A DNA stretch of 64,000 nucleotides from JBEVJC01 sp040510375 (GTDB taxonomy: Bacteria; Bacteroidota; Bacteroidia; Chitinophagales; Chitinophagaceae), in NCBI GenBank assembly GCA_040510375.1, contig JBEVJC010000033.1, positions 112,479 to 176,478 on the forward strand. The letters run 5' to 3'. Under the pieces are notes generated by a model. It made no database searches. It was not told the DNA's origin and saw only the letters and a program-made list of their open reading frames with translations. Of this stretch, positions 42,049 through 51,582 are shown in pieces; position 1 is the first letter of the stretch, and every line of letters starts with the position of its first letter. A program made the position numbers and the translations under genes.

Positions 42049-42175
42049 CAGTATAATTATAAGGAAGAACAGAGGGGAAAAAGGGCAAGCAATCGTTAAA
42101 GCAAAACGTCAGAGGTCAAGAAATAAGATCTCGTTAATATAATCCCTGAACGGGGATCCGAAATCTACTTCGAAA

Positions 42176-42235
42176 AATTTTCATATGGCAAGCAATCGTT
42201 AGAGGTCAATCCGTTTCTACGGAAGGGCCTTTTTT
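42176..42235 (+). repeat. 60-bp repeat block, copy 2
   Basis: Near-identical partner of 41797-41857. Upstream of the block the two copies diverge strongly except for the CCC/GGG hairpin. Confidence 0.92.
42203..42235 (+). terminator. Intrinsic terminator of ncRNA copy 2
   Basis: Same stem as copy 1: AGGTC / GGCCT and TCCGT / ACGGA with loop TTCT, then a T-run. Confidence 0.8.
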
Positions 42236-42348
42236 GTGACCCGGGGTTTGCTAAAATAGGACAAGAATGGCATAAACCGAACTTTTTGTCAGTTTTTTCC
42301 TGATTCACGCCTAAGCACCCAAATCGGAAATGTTACCCTTTATTATGG

Positions 42349-42356
42349 TAGATTTG
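42349..42356 (+). promoter_or_regulatory. Possible -7 box of the HTCS gene
   Basis: TAGATTTG fits TAnnTTTG and lies 18 bp before the ATG. No -33 TTTG at the usual distance. Confidence 0.45.
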
Positions 42357-42374
42357 GCACTGGTAACCTAACGT

Positions 42375-45300
42375 ATGCTCCGCCCTGTAACCCTGTTGCT
42401 CCTGCTTGCCCTTATTTCCCCGCGCCTGGATGCGTCGCCGGATAATAATGATCCCTACTCACTCCAGCATTACGATAACCGAAATGGTCTTTCCAACAGT
42501 TCCATCAACGATCTTTTTATAGATGCGAGTAATATGCTTTGGGTGGCTACCTGGGATGGATTAAACCTTTTCAACGGATCGGCCTTCCATGTTTTCAATT
42601 ACAGCCGGGAAAGCGATGTGCATAGTATCGGCAGTAATGTGATCCAGAAAGTAACAGAAGATAAACTGGGTAATATCTGGATCACCACTATTGAAGGCAT
42701 TTCGCGGTATGCAAAAGAATCCGGTGAATTCCATCATTATTTTTATGATGAGTACCAGCAGTCGCGCGTCAGCGAAAACGAATATGCACTTGCTGTAGAT
42801 ACAGCCGGGCTTGTTTATTGCTTCAGCAAAAAAACCGGTCTCAGTGTATATAATAGAAGTACTGATCGGTTTACCCCTTGCCTCCAGCCGGCCGTTTCAG
42901 GAAAAAATATCATATCCATTTTCTTTGACCGGTTTAACCGGTTATGGCTTCTCAATTCCATTGGGGAACTGAAAATCCTTAATGGCAACGACTTCACCAG
43001 CATCAGGGGTATACCGGTGATCAATAATGTAAGCCAGATTTTCCGGACCGGTTCATCTGTATTTTTTACAACCACCGACAACCAGTTATTCGGACGCGGA
43101 GATGCAGCCTCCAAACCTTCCCTCATCATGAAGTTGCCTTACCAGCTTGCAGCCATTGGAGAATACCAGCAGCATTTCCTGCTGGCATGGGCTGGTGGAG
43201 GATGTAGTGTTTACAACAACGAATTCATCAGGGATGAATTCCTGGGCGACCAGTCACGACAGCTGGCAAATATCCACGTCACTTCTTTTACTACCAACAG
43301 CGAGGATATTCTCTGGTGCGGCACCGATGGCAGTGGTATTATTAAAGTATATCCGAAGACAAAACCCTTTGGTACTATCTCCACCTCGGAGAACGGAATA
43401 CCCTATAACCGGTCGGTCCGTGCATTCTGCGAAATCGATGGCGACCTGTGGGTGGGTACCAAGGGTAGTGGTATTATTGTCCTGGATGATTTTGTCAACA
43501 CCCGGTTGGCATCTGTCAAACATTCCGTCACATCACCCCAATGGCTGGATAATAATTCTGTGTACGCATTACACCGCGGTGCTGATGATCTTCTCTATAT
43601 CGGTACAGATGGAAAAGGGATTGGTGTGTATGATCAACGCCGCCGCAAATTTTATAAATGGGCCGAGATCCGGCAAACCCAGTCCCGGCCTGAATTCGGA
43701 TCGGTATACACCATCCGGCAGGATCCTGACCAATCCCTGTGGATCGGCACCAGCGGGTATGGACTGATACATCTTAAAATAGAGCGGGATGGTTCGGGTG
43801 GACTGATACTTTCATACATCGAAAAATTTATGTTCACCGATGATAACCGCGGGCCGGCGAATGATATTATTTATTCTATTGAAGATGGAGGGAACAACAA
43901 GTTGTGGATCGGATGCCGTTATGGAGGGTTAAGTTTACTGGATAAAAAAACAAGGCTTTTTAAAACATTCAAGGCCTTTGCCTATGATGGCAGCCTTTCC
44001 AATAACGATGTGTTGTCGCTCTTCCGTGACAACCGCAACCGGTTATGGATCGGAACCAGTTACGGTCTCAACTGGATTGACCAGGATGAACTGAAAAAAG
44101 ATTTCCCCCGGTTCAGTAAACTCACCACTGAACTGGGCCTGCCCAACAATACTATCCATGCTATTGAAGAGGATAGTGCGGGACAGATCTGGATCAGCAG
44201 TAACAAAGGACTGGCCTGTATCAATGAAGAAGGGAAGATATTTTATTACCAGCAGGTGGACGGACTTCAAAGTAATGAGTTCAGTGATGGTGCGGCGTAC
44301 AGGGATTCCAGCGGCAGGTTATATTTCGGGGGAATTTATGGGTTCAACCAGTTTCAGCCCGCCAGCATCAGCCGCTCTTCCTGGCAGCCCAACCTGCTGA
44401 TCTCTTCACTGATCATCGGCGAAGGACAATCAGATGGTGAAGGGTTCCGGGTCCTGTCGGATAAACCTTCCGAACCATTTTCTTATTCTGTAAACCGCAA
44501 TTATAATTATTTTGAGCTCGATATAAAGGCACTGAGTTATCTCAATGCTGAGAAATGTGAATATGCATATTTTCTCCAGGGTTACGACAATGAATGGAAG
44601 TATACCGGTACAAACGGACAGGTCAGTTACAGTAACCTGTTACCAGGCAATTATACTTTCTATGTTAAATGGAGTAATGGTGAAGGTACATGGACAGAAC
44701 AAAAAGAGGTATTCCGCATTGAAGTGCTGCAGTACTTCTGGCTTCGCTGGTATGCATTACTCTTTTATGGCCTTGTTGTTGCGGCGGTTTGTATTGTGGT
44801 GTTCCGCTACCGGAAGAATAAACAACTGATCCGTCACCAGCTTGAAGTGGAACACCTGCTCCGTGAAAAAGATGAAGCTGCCCATCGCAGCCGTATCGGG
44901 TTCTTCACCAATATTGCACATGAACTGCAAACCCCACTGACCCTGATCATGGGTTCGGCAGAACGTTTCCGCGAAAAGAACAATAAGGGCAGTAACCCGA
45001 AAGAAAATTCCTATTTCCTTACCCTAATTTACCAGCAGGCATCTAAACTGACGTACATGGTGCATCAGTTGCTCGATTTTCGTAAATCGGAAGAAGGGTT
45101 CGCCACCAACCGTTATCTGTTCCTGAATATTTCAGAGTTATTGCAGAACCTGGCCGATCCTTTTATCCCACTGGGAGAAAAAAACCGGACAGAATATGAG
45201 ATCCATATTGAAGGGAATATTACCGGGTGGACGGACAAGGACAAAGTGGAGAAAGTAGTTTATAATCTTCTTTCCAATGCGTTCAAACATGCTGCAACCA

Positions 45301-46496
45301 ATGAACAGATTACGTTCCATGCCATGTCTGATGAATCCAACGGCCAGCTCGAAATTGCGGTCACCAATCCCTGCAATCCAATCCCCGCCGATGAACTCAG
45401 TCATCTCTTTGACGGGTTTTACAGTTCGCGCGAGCGCGGTCATGATGCCCTCAAATCGGGGACGGGTATAGGTTTGGCCTTTACACGGCAACTGGTGAAC
45501 CTGCTTCAGGGAACCATCAGTTGCCATTATGAAAACCACCGCATCACCTTCCGGGTAATCCTGCCCCTGCGTCAAACTGCACTGGCACCGGTGCCCGCAC
45601 AGGTGAGCCAGGCCGGACACCAGCCTTCTTCCTTATATACAACCATCACCGGTTTGGCAGATCCGGTGATCATCGTGCCGCCAAAGGAAACCAATAAACA
45701 TGCAGTGCTGGAGCGGCTCGATAATGATGAACGTAAAACCCTGCTGCTGGTTGAAGACGATGAGAATATCCGGTTTCTTCTTAAAGACATATTACAGGAC
45801 GATTATATTATACATGAAGCCACAGATGGTATAGAAGCGATCGGGTTAATTGAGAAAATAATTCCCGACCTGGTAATCTGTGATGTAATGATGCCCAATA
45901 TGAATGGGCTTGAACTCTGCAACCGTGTGAAAAATACACCGGCAACCTGTCATGTGCCCTTCCTGATCCTGTCGGCCCGTGGCAGTGAGGACCATCATAT
46001 GGAGGGGTATGAAGTAGGGGCAGACGCATATATCGCCAAACCTTTCCAGTCCACCCACCTGAAAACCCGGATCCGGAAACTGATTGAATACCGGCAACGA
46101 CTGATCGGATTATTCAATCAATCCGGTGAAACAGGTCGCATCTCGGAGTCCGATATCCCGGCCGAAGACAAATTGTTTCTTCAGCGGCTCGCGACCCTGA
46201 TCGGTGAACACCTGGCCGATGCCGAACTAAACGCGGTTTTTCTGGAAAAACAATTTAACCTGAGTAAAATGCAATTGTACCGGCGTCTGAAGACCATGAC
46301 CGGGATGACACCGGGTGAATTCATTAAACATGTCCGCCTGAAGGAGGCGGCAAATCTCCTGCTTACCACCAGCATGAGTGTGACGGAGGTATTTTACCAG
46401 ACCGGTTTTAACAACCAGTCTTATTTCTTCCGGGAATTCAAAAAGAAATACCAGCATGCCCCCAACGAATACCGGGAAACAAAAACGCGGTATTGA
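42375..46496 (+). CDS. Hybrid two-component system regulator (HTCS) of the PUL
   Basis: 1373 residues. A signal peptide precedes a periplasmic double seven-bladed propeller of Reg_prop repeats (for example NMLWVATWDGLNLFNG; NRLWIGTSYGLNWI) and a Y_Y_Y domain (about 700-785). One membrane segment follows (about 793-815), then HisKA with His849 (NIAHELQTPLTLIMGS; Gln where Arg is usual), HATPase (NLLSNAFKH; GTGIGLAFTRQL), a receiver with Asp1170 (VICDVMMPNMNGLEL) and an AraC-type HTH (about 1265-1373). It senses a polysaccharide fragment and activates the SusCD operon downstream. A degenerate copy of its 3' end lies just after the stop. Confidence 0.95.
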   Translation: MLRPVTLLLLLALISPRLDASPDNNDPYSLQHYDNRNGLSNSSINDLFIDASNMLWVATWDGLNLFNGSAFHVFNYSRESDVHSIGSNVIQKVTEDKLGNIWITTIEGISRYAKESGEFHHYFYDEYQQSRVSENEYALAVDTAGLVYCFSKKTGLSVYNRSTDRFTPCLQPAVSGKNIISIFFDRFNRLWLLNSIGELKILNGNDFTSIRGIPVINNVSQIFRTGSSVFFTTTDNQLFGRGDAASKPSLIMKLPYQLAAIGEYQQHFLLAWAGGGCSVYNNEFIRDEFLGDQSRQLANIHVTSFTTNSEDILWCGTDGSGIIKVYPKTKPFGTISTSENGIPYNRSVRAFCEIDGDLWVGTKGSGIIVLDDFVNTRLASVKHSVTSPQWLDNNSVYALHRGADDLLYIGTDGKGIGVYDQRRRKFYKWAEIRQTQSRPEFGSVYTIRQDPDQSLWIGTSGYGLIHLKIERDGSGGLILSYIEKFMFTDDNRGPANDIIYSIEDGGNNKLWIGCRYGGLSLLDKKTRLFKTFKAFAYDGSLSNNDVLSLFRDNRNRLWIGTSYGLNWIDQDELKKDFPRFSKLTTELGLPNNTIHAIEEDSAGQIWISSNKGLACINEEGKIFYYQQVDGLQSNEFSDGAAYRDSSGRLYFGGIYGFNQFQPASISRSSWQPNLLISSLIIGEGQSDGEGFRVLSDKPSEPFSYSVNRNYNYFELDIKALSYLNAEKCEYAYFLQGYDNEWKYTGTNGQVSYSNLLPGNYTFYVKWSNGEGTWTEQKEVFRIEVLQYFWLRWYALLFYGLVVAAVCIVVFRYRKNKQLIRHQLEVEHLLREKDEAAHRSRIGFFTNIAHELQTPLTLIMGSAERFREKNNKGSNPKENSYFLTLIYQQASKLTYMVHQLLDFRKSEEGFATNRYLFLNISELLQNLADPFIPLGEKNRTEYEIHIEGNITGWTDKDKVEKVVYNLLSNAFKHAATNEQITFHAMSDESNGQLEIAVTNPCNPIPADELSHLFDGFYSSRERGHDALKSGTGIGLAFTRQLVNLLQGTISCHYENHRITFRVILPLRQTALAPVPAQVSQAGHQPSSLYTTITGLADPVIIVPPKETNKHAVLERLDNDERKTLLLVEDDENIRFLLKDILQDDYIIHEATDGIEAIGLIEKIIPDLVICDVMMPNMNGLELCNRVKNTPATCHVPFLILSARGSEDHHMEGYEVGADAYIAKPFQSTHLKTRIRKLIEYRQRLIGLFNQSGETGRISESDIPAEDKLFLQRLATLIGEHLADAELNAVFLEKQFNLSKMQLYRRLKTMTGMTPGEFIKHVRLKEAANLLLTTSMSVTEVFYQTGFNNQSYFFREFKKKYQHAPNEYRETKTRY

Positions 46497-46557
46497 TTCA
46501 GGGGATGTAAAGACAATATGCCCCAACAAATACGGGGAAACAAAGACCCGTTGTTAA
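46456..46557 (+). repeat. Degenerate tandem copy of the HTCS 3' end
   Basis: The last 41 bp of the gene (46456-46496, ATGCCCCCAACGAATACC...) recur as ATGCCCCAACAAATACGG... at 46518-46557, about 62 bp further on. Both end at a stop codon (TGA, TAA). The second copy is outside the reading frame of the first. Confidence 0.7.
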
Positions 46558-46831
46558 TCGCCTGGTAGAATCGTTCCGTATCCGTTATAAATTAACGGGA
46601 CCGGCGCCCAAAACTAAAATCTGTTTTAAAATAATGGACTGACCGGGCAAAACCGGTTCTTTTCTTTTCCCGCAGGGGTAATTTGTAATCCCTGTACATA
46701 AAAATGCAAGTATAGTGCAGCGATAAAGTTTCGCAAGGTCTTAATTTTCACGCTGTTCAGGACAACTTGCCGTTCGGGTCAATGATCACTGTCATTACCA
46801 TCCTGTCATTTATTATCTAAACGATTGTATT
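46497..46831. other. 335-bp HTCS-susC intergenic region
   Basis: Contains the degenerate duplicate of the HTCS end and a weak terminator (46642-46668). The last 150 bp should hold the HTCS-controlled susC promoter, but I see no convincing -7 box or operator. Confidence 0.55.
46642..46668 (+). terminator. Weak intrinsic terminator after HTCS
   Basis: Five-base-pair stem ACCGG / CCGGT with loop GCAAAA, followed by the T-rich TCTTTTCTTTT. Confidence 0.5.
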
Positions 46832-49800
46832 ATGAAACTACTAGCTAAGATTGCATTGCGCAAATGCAGGCCAGGGTCACTAACCCGGTTTACCCTGCTT
46901 TTTTTCCTCTTATCATTTTCTGCTTTGACATTCGCACAAACCACCCGTGTGGCCGGCAAAATCACGGGTGCCCAGGGTGAGGGACTGGCCGGCGTTACTG
47001 TCCGGGCCGGCACTTCGGCCACCAGTACCGACGCTGACGGGTTTTTCAGTATAAATGCAATGCCCGGCGATTCACTGGAGATAAGTTATGTGGGTTACAG
47101 ATCAGTGAACCGTGTTGTGGTTGCCGGAAGTCCGCAACTGAATCTTGCCCTTGAACCGGTAGAGAACACCATGGGCGATGTAATCGTGGTTGGTTATACC
47201 AGCCAGCGAAAAAACAGTATCACCGGTGCGGTAAGCACAGTGAATATGAATAATCTTTCAAAGACCAGGATTCCGGAAGTGGGTCAGGCCCTGCAGGGCC
47301 AGGTCCCCGGTGTTTTTGTAGCTGCCAATACCGGTGCGCCCGGCGACGGATTCAAACTCCGCATCCGGGGTGAAGGAACCCTGGGTAATAATGATGCACT
47401 GTATATAGTGGACGGCGTTCCTACGCGTGATATCCGTTTCCTGAACAGCAATGATGTGGCTTCAATGACTGTTTTAAAAGATGCGGCAGCAAGTGCGATC
47501 TATGGCTCAAGAGCCGGTGCAGGCGTGGTGATTATCACTACCAGGAGCGGCCAACGAGGCAGGACAAATGTGGATCTTGATTATTTTACGGGCATCTATA
47601 AGGCAGCAAACCTGCCCACAATGCTGAATGCCGACCAGTACCTTACGGTGAAAGACCAGGCCTGGCATAACACACTGGGCAATGACCCCGCAGCAATCAG
47701 TCCTTACCAGGCCGACCGAAGCAGGACCGATCTTGCCAATACGGACTGGCTGGATGAACTCTTTACTACTGGCATTGCCAACAGTATCCAGGTTTCCGCC
47801 AGCGGAGGCAGTGATAAAATACAGTTCCTTCTCTCTGCCGGTTATTTTGGACAGAATGGTATTGTGACCGAGAAGAACGATGAATTTAAACGGTATACGT
47901 TCCGGGCAAATATAAATGCCAACCTTACTGAACGACTGAAAGTGGGGACCAATCTAAATATAAGTTATGTTAAACAGGATAAACTTTCCTCAAGTGGTGA
48001 TGTACCGGGTGTGATCCGGCATGCGATGATCCGGCCTCCGGTCCTGGCGGTTTATAAAGACCCGTCCGATCCAACCTACACAGAGGAAGACCCATACACC
48101 GATCTTCCATTTTACACAGGTAACACCGGTGGGTGGAGCAGGAACTATGAATTCTCCTCCAACCCGATTGCTATTGTACATTTTACCGATGATACCCGAA
48201 AGACCTACCAGACCTTCGGAAATGTTTATGCGGAATACGCATTCCTCAGTGATAAGTCGCTCCGTTTCCGTTCCAATGTGGGCGTTGACATCTCGTTCGA
48301 GCATAATAAAAATTTTGCTATTAATTATGGCGATGACGACAACGATGATCCGGACGAACCTTTCCCCGGACAGGGACGAAAAAACAAACCCAATAATCTT
48401 GACGAGAATTTTGGTGAACAGATGACTTTCACCTTCACCAATACATTGAATTATATCAAAACCATTGGCGAACTTCATTCAATCAGTGCCCTGTTGGGTA
48501 CCGAAAATATCAGTAACCGTGTAACAGGTATTGGTGGTAGCCGTCAGAACTTTGACAATACCAGTGAAACGTTCCGTTATCTCGACTATGGGGGGACTAC
48601 CAGTATACGCAGCGGGGGTTCTGCAAGTCAATGGGACCTGGTTTCATTCTTTGGGTCCGCTTCTTACTCTTTCGATAATAAATATTTTTTCAGCGGGACC
48701 ATGCGCGCTGATGGTTCCTCCCGCTTTGGCCCAAATAATAAATGGGGTTACTTCCCTTCATTGTCTGCCGGCTGGCGGATCTCTCAGGAAGCCTTTATGC
48801 AGGATATTTCCTGGATCAGTGACCTGAAACTCCGCGGTAGCTGGGGTAAAGCCGGTAATCAGGAAATTCCGGATAACTCATATAAATCAATTGTGACCAT
48901 GGTGGATGGTTTGGTTAACACAATTCGTTATGGAAATCCGGATATCAAATGGGAGACTACCACACAGACAGACATTGGCCTGGATCTTTCGGCTATGAGA
49001 AACAGGCTGACTATTTCTGCAGATTATTTTTCAAAAAAAACGGATGATATCCTTCTTACTGTCGGACTGCCTGCTGTTGCAGTAGGTGTAATTGAACGCA
49101 CATACGTCAATGCGGGTGAAGTTACCAATAAGGGGTTTGAGCTTGGAATAGGATACCAGAATTATGATCGCGTATTCAAATTTTCAATCAATGGGAATAT
49201 TGCAACAGTGACAAACCGGGTAGAGAAGCTTCATCAATTTGTCGCAAACATCAACGACGACGCGGCCCACACCCTTGTACAGATGGGGCAGCCGATCAAT
49301 TCCTATTATGGTCTCCAGTTCGAAGGTATTTATCAGAACACCGCCGAAATTGCAAGGCACTTATCAGCGAATGCAAATGGTGCTCTACCAGGGGATATAC
49401 GATTCCGGGATCTCAATGAGGATGGTCAGATTAATGCAGATGACCGCACGTTCATCGGTAATCCGATTCCCAAATACAACTTTGGTTTTAATTTCAGTGC
49501 AGAGTACAAAAATTTCGATTTCTCTTTCCTGATCCAGGGTGTAGAGGGTGTTGACCGGTACAACGATCTCAAACAGATTCTTAATTATGATAGCCGGCCA
49601 TTCAACTCAACTACCGATGTACTGGGTGCATGGAATGGCGAGGGTACAAGTAATACACAGCCCAGGTTAACATTTAATAATAATGGTGGTGGTAATGTAT
49701 CCAGCGTGTTTGTAGAGGATGCTTCTTACGTCCGGCTCAAAAATATGGAGCTAGGTTACAATATCAACCTGAAAAAAGGAAATATCAAGGGGTTGCGTTT

Positions 49801-49933
49801 ATATGTTTCCGGACAGAACCTCGCTACCATTACCGATTATACCGGTCTGGATCCGGAATCAACCTCCCTGATCGATAAGGGAACCTATCCTTTATCAAGG
49901 GGATTCCTGATCGGTGCAAGAATGAAACTCTAA
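46832..49933 (+). CDS. susC: SusC/RagA-family TonB-linked outer-membrane transporter
   Basis: 1033 residues. A long signal peptide (to ALTFAQT) precedes a carboxypeptidase-like regulatory domain (about 35-110: GKITGAQGEGLAGVTVRAGT). The TonB-box/plug region has the family motif VVGYTSQRKNSITGAVSTV, GQVPGVFVAANTGAPGDG and KDAAASAIYGSRAGAGVVII. The 22-stranded barrel ends with the SusC-typical LSRGFLIGARMKL. It imports oligosaccharides with the SusD lid protein encoded 22 bp downstream. The symbol denotes the family, not starch specificity. Confidence 0.96.
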   Translation: MKLLAKIALRKCRPGSLTRFTLLFFLLSFSALTFAQTTRVAGKITGAQGEGLAGVTVRAGTSATSTDADGFFSINAMPGDSLEISYVGYRSVNRVVVAGSPQLNLALEPVENTMGDVIVVGYTSQRKNSITGAVSTVNMNNLSKTRIPEVGQALQGQVPGVFVAANTGAPGDGFKLRIRGEGTLGNNDALYIVDGVPTRDIRFLNSNDVASMTVLKDAAASAIYGSRAGAGVVIITTRSGQRGRTNVDLDYFTGIYKAANLPTMLNADQYLTVKDQAWHNTLGNDPAAISPYQADRSRTDLANTDWLDELFTTGIANSIQVSASGGSDKIQFLLSAGYFGQNGIVTEKNDEFKRYTFRANINANLTERLKVGTNLNISYVKQDKLSSSGDVPGVIRHAMIRPPVLAVYKDPSDPTYTEEDPYTDLPFYTGNTGGWSRNYEFSSNPIAIVHFTDDTRKTYQTFGNVYAEYAFLSDKSLRFRSNVGVDISFEHNKNFAINYGDDDNDDPDEPFPGQGRKNKPNNLDENFGEQMTFTFTNTLNYIKTIGELHSISALLGTENISNRVTGIGGSRQNFDNTSETFRYLDYGGTTSIRSGGSASQWDLVSFFGSASYSFDNKYFFSGTMRADGSSRFGPNNKWGYFPSLSAGWRISQEAFMQDISWISDLKLRGSWGKAGNQEIPDNSYKSIVTMVDGLVNTIRYGNPDIKWETTTQTDIGLDLSAMRNRLTISADYFSKKTDDILLTVGLPAVAVGVIERTYVNAGEVTNKGFELGIGYQNYDRVFKFSINGNIATVTNRVEKLHQFVANINDDAAHTLVQMGQPINSYYGLQFEGIYQNTAEIARHLSANANGALPGDIRFRDLNEDGQINADDRTFIGNPIPKYNFGFNFSAEYKNFDFSFLIQGVEGVDRYNDLKQILNYDSRPFNSTTDVLGAWNGEGTSNTQPRLTFNNNGGGNVSSVFVEDASYVRLKNMELGYNINLKKGNIKGLRLYVSGQNLATITDYTGLDPESTSLIDKGTYPLSRGFLIGARMKL

Positions 49934-49954
49934 TCACCCTACAAAAAATAAATC

Positions 49955-51433
49955 ATGAAAAATATTTCAATACCGGCTTTTGTGGTTGTCCTGATCCTGT
50001 TGGCAGGTTGTGAAAAACAACTTGACAACGAAGCGATCGGACTCACCACACCCGAAGATGTCAACTCAACCCCAACCCTTAATACGGTGGAAACTTCTGT
50101 AACTTCCTCTTACCAGCTGATGTCGAACAGGCTGAACATCCTTGGACAGTGGGACTGGGGTGGAGGCCTGGTGTTCCATAATGATTATGTACTCCAGGAT
50201 ATCGCCTCAGACGACCTTGAAAAAAAATGGAACCCCGATGGTGACCAGCCCTGGATGGATGATATCAACAACTTCACCTTCACATCAACCAACGGTGGGC
50301 CAAACGGTCTGTGGAAGTATAATTATGAAGGTATCAAACGGGCCAATCTCGCCATACAGCTGCTTAGAAAACCGGATTTGGGTTCTATTACAGGTATCAG
50401 TACAGAAAGACAGAATCAGTTACTGGGTGAGGCGCTGTTTATTCGCTCGCATTATTATTTTTCATTGGTGACCAATTTTGGAGATGTGCCGCTGATCATG
50501 AAGCCTGTGCAAACCTATCAGGAGGCCTTTGAAGTAGCGGTGCGGGCTGCTTCAGCGGTTGTCTGGGACAGCATAAATGCAGATCTGATCCTTGCAAAGG
50601 GATTACTGCCCGGTTCAAAATACACCTCTTCCACTGAGAAGTGGAGAGTATCAAAAGGAGCTGCCATAGCGTTGCAGGCAAAGGTTGCGCTGTTCACTAA
50701 GAACTGGGCCCAGGTAATCTCCCTTATCAGTGAACTGGACGCACTTGGTTTTTATCACCTCAATGCTAATTATTTCAGCAGCTTTAATACAGAGTTCACT
50801 GATGATGAAGTGATTTATGCCTATGACCATAAAGCCCAGGTGCAACCGGCCAACGGCAACGGTATCTGCGCACCGCTGGGCTGGGGTTTCTTTGCACCAA
50901 CAACGGATTTCCTTAACACTTTTGAACTGAACGATCCACGGAAACTCTTTACGGTAAACGTGGCTGACCAGAATGTAAATAAAATGCTGGGAAGTATTAA
51001 TGGAGCAAATAAAGGAAATGATGATGCACCCAATAACCGGATCTATATCCGGTATGCAGATGTACTTCTCTGGAAAGCGGAAGCCTATATCGAAACCGGT
51101 AACCTCCCTGCTGCTATCAGTATCATCAATGAGGTAAGGACACGTGCCCGGACTTCAGCCGGTGTTGACGGTAATTTGCCGCCAGTGGGCACACTGCCCG
51201 ACAGGCCTGCATCTACCGATGCAGCCGTGGTAAAGGATTGGCTCATTCATGAACGGAGGGTGGAACTTGGATTTGAAGAACACCGTATGCTTGACCTGAA
51301 ACGCTGGGGTATTGCGAAATCAGTTATGACTGCCCATGGTAAAAATTTCCAGGACAAACATATGTTGTATCCCATACCACAGAGTGAGATTGATGCATCT
51401 GCCGGTACATTGATTCAAAACCCGGGATACTGA
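49955..51433 (+). CDS. susD: SusD/RagB-family surface glycan-binding lipoprotein
   Basis: 492 residues. The lipobox LLAGC (Cys19) is followed by acidic-free EKQLDNE, and the protein has TPR-like helices typical of SusD: QLLGEALFIRSHYYFSLVTNFGDVPLI near 145-170, and the C-terminal RYADVLLWKAEAYIETGNL and ERRVELGFEEHRMLDLKRWG. It forms the hinged lid of the SusC channel on the cell surface. An inverted repeat follows the stop and may reduce expression of the enzymes downstream. Confidence 0.96.
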   Translation: MKNISIPAFVVVLILLAGCEKQLDNEAIGLTTPEDVNSTPTLNTVETSVTSSYQLMSNRLNILGQWDWGGGLVFHNDYVLQDIASDDLEKKWNPDGDQPWMDDINNFTFTSTNGGPNGLWKYNYEGIKRANLAIQLLRKPDLGSITGISTERQNQLLGEALFIRSHYYFSLVTNFGDVPLIMKPVQTYQEAFEVAVRAASAVVWDSINADLILAKGLLPGSKYTSSTEKWRVSKGAAIALQAKVALFTKNWAQVISLISELDALGFYHLNANYFSSFNTEFTDDEVIYAYDHKAQVQPANGNGICAPLGWGFFAPTTDFLNTFELNDPRKLFTVNVADQNVNKMLGSINGANKGNDDAPNNRIYIRYADVLLWKAEAYIETGNLPAAISIINEVRTRARTSAGVDGNLPPVGTLPDRPASTDAAVVKDWLIHERRVELGFEEHRMLDLKRWGIAKSVMTAHGKNFQDKHMLYPIPQSEIDASAGTLIQNPGY

Positions 51434-51519
51434 TCAACACGATGAAAATCGGAAAGAGAACCTCGCGGCTGGAATGCCTGGGGTTACCAAATGAATTAAA
51501 TGATACTTGTTATATAAGG

Positions 51520-51555
51520 TTTCCCGCCGCTTATATCGACGGGCGGGAAATCTTT
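51520..51555 (+). terminator. Hairpin between susD and GH130 (terminator or attenuator)
   Basis: Nine-base-pair perfect stem TTTCCCGCC / GGCGGGAAA with a 13-base loop and a short T-rich tail TCTTT. It lies 87 bp after susD and 28 bp before the GH130 start. The poor U-tract suggests partial termination or mRNA stabilisation. Confidence 0.55.
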
Positions 51556-51582
51556 ATCCTGTTCCCTGAATAAATAAATAAC

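Larger units (their letters stand above)
42054..42235 (+). ncRNA. Candidate small RNA, copy 2 of a tandem pair
   Basis: About 182 nt. It resembles copy 1 but carries an extra GGCAAGCAATCGTTA (42084-42098) followed by GAGGTCA (42112) in its 5' half, so the signature occurs twice. The hairpin ATCCC / GGGAT (42142-42157) starts 34 bp before the 60-bp block, as in copy 1. It ends in the same terminator. Confidence 0.6.
41388..42374. other. 987-bp gene-free region carrying two tandem ncRNA modules
   Basis: No credible ORF exists on either strand. Two repeated transcription-unit-like modules occupy about 41633-41857 and 41987-42235. Between them TTTCCGGA occurs three times (41859, 41869, 41890). 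A -7 box TAGATTTG at 42349-42356 probably serves the HTCS gene. The first 240 bp hold the divergent upstream region of the LpxR-like gene. Confidence 0.8.

Noticed and set aside
42287..42300. TGTCAGTTTTTTCC upstream of the HTCS gene resembles the core (11 of 14).
   Set aside because: The distance to the -7 box TAGATTTG is 48 bp, not 39-40, so the helical phase differs.
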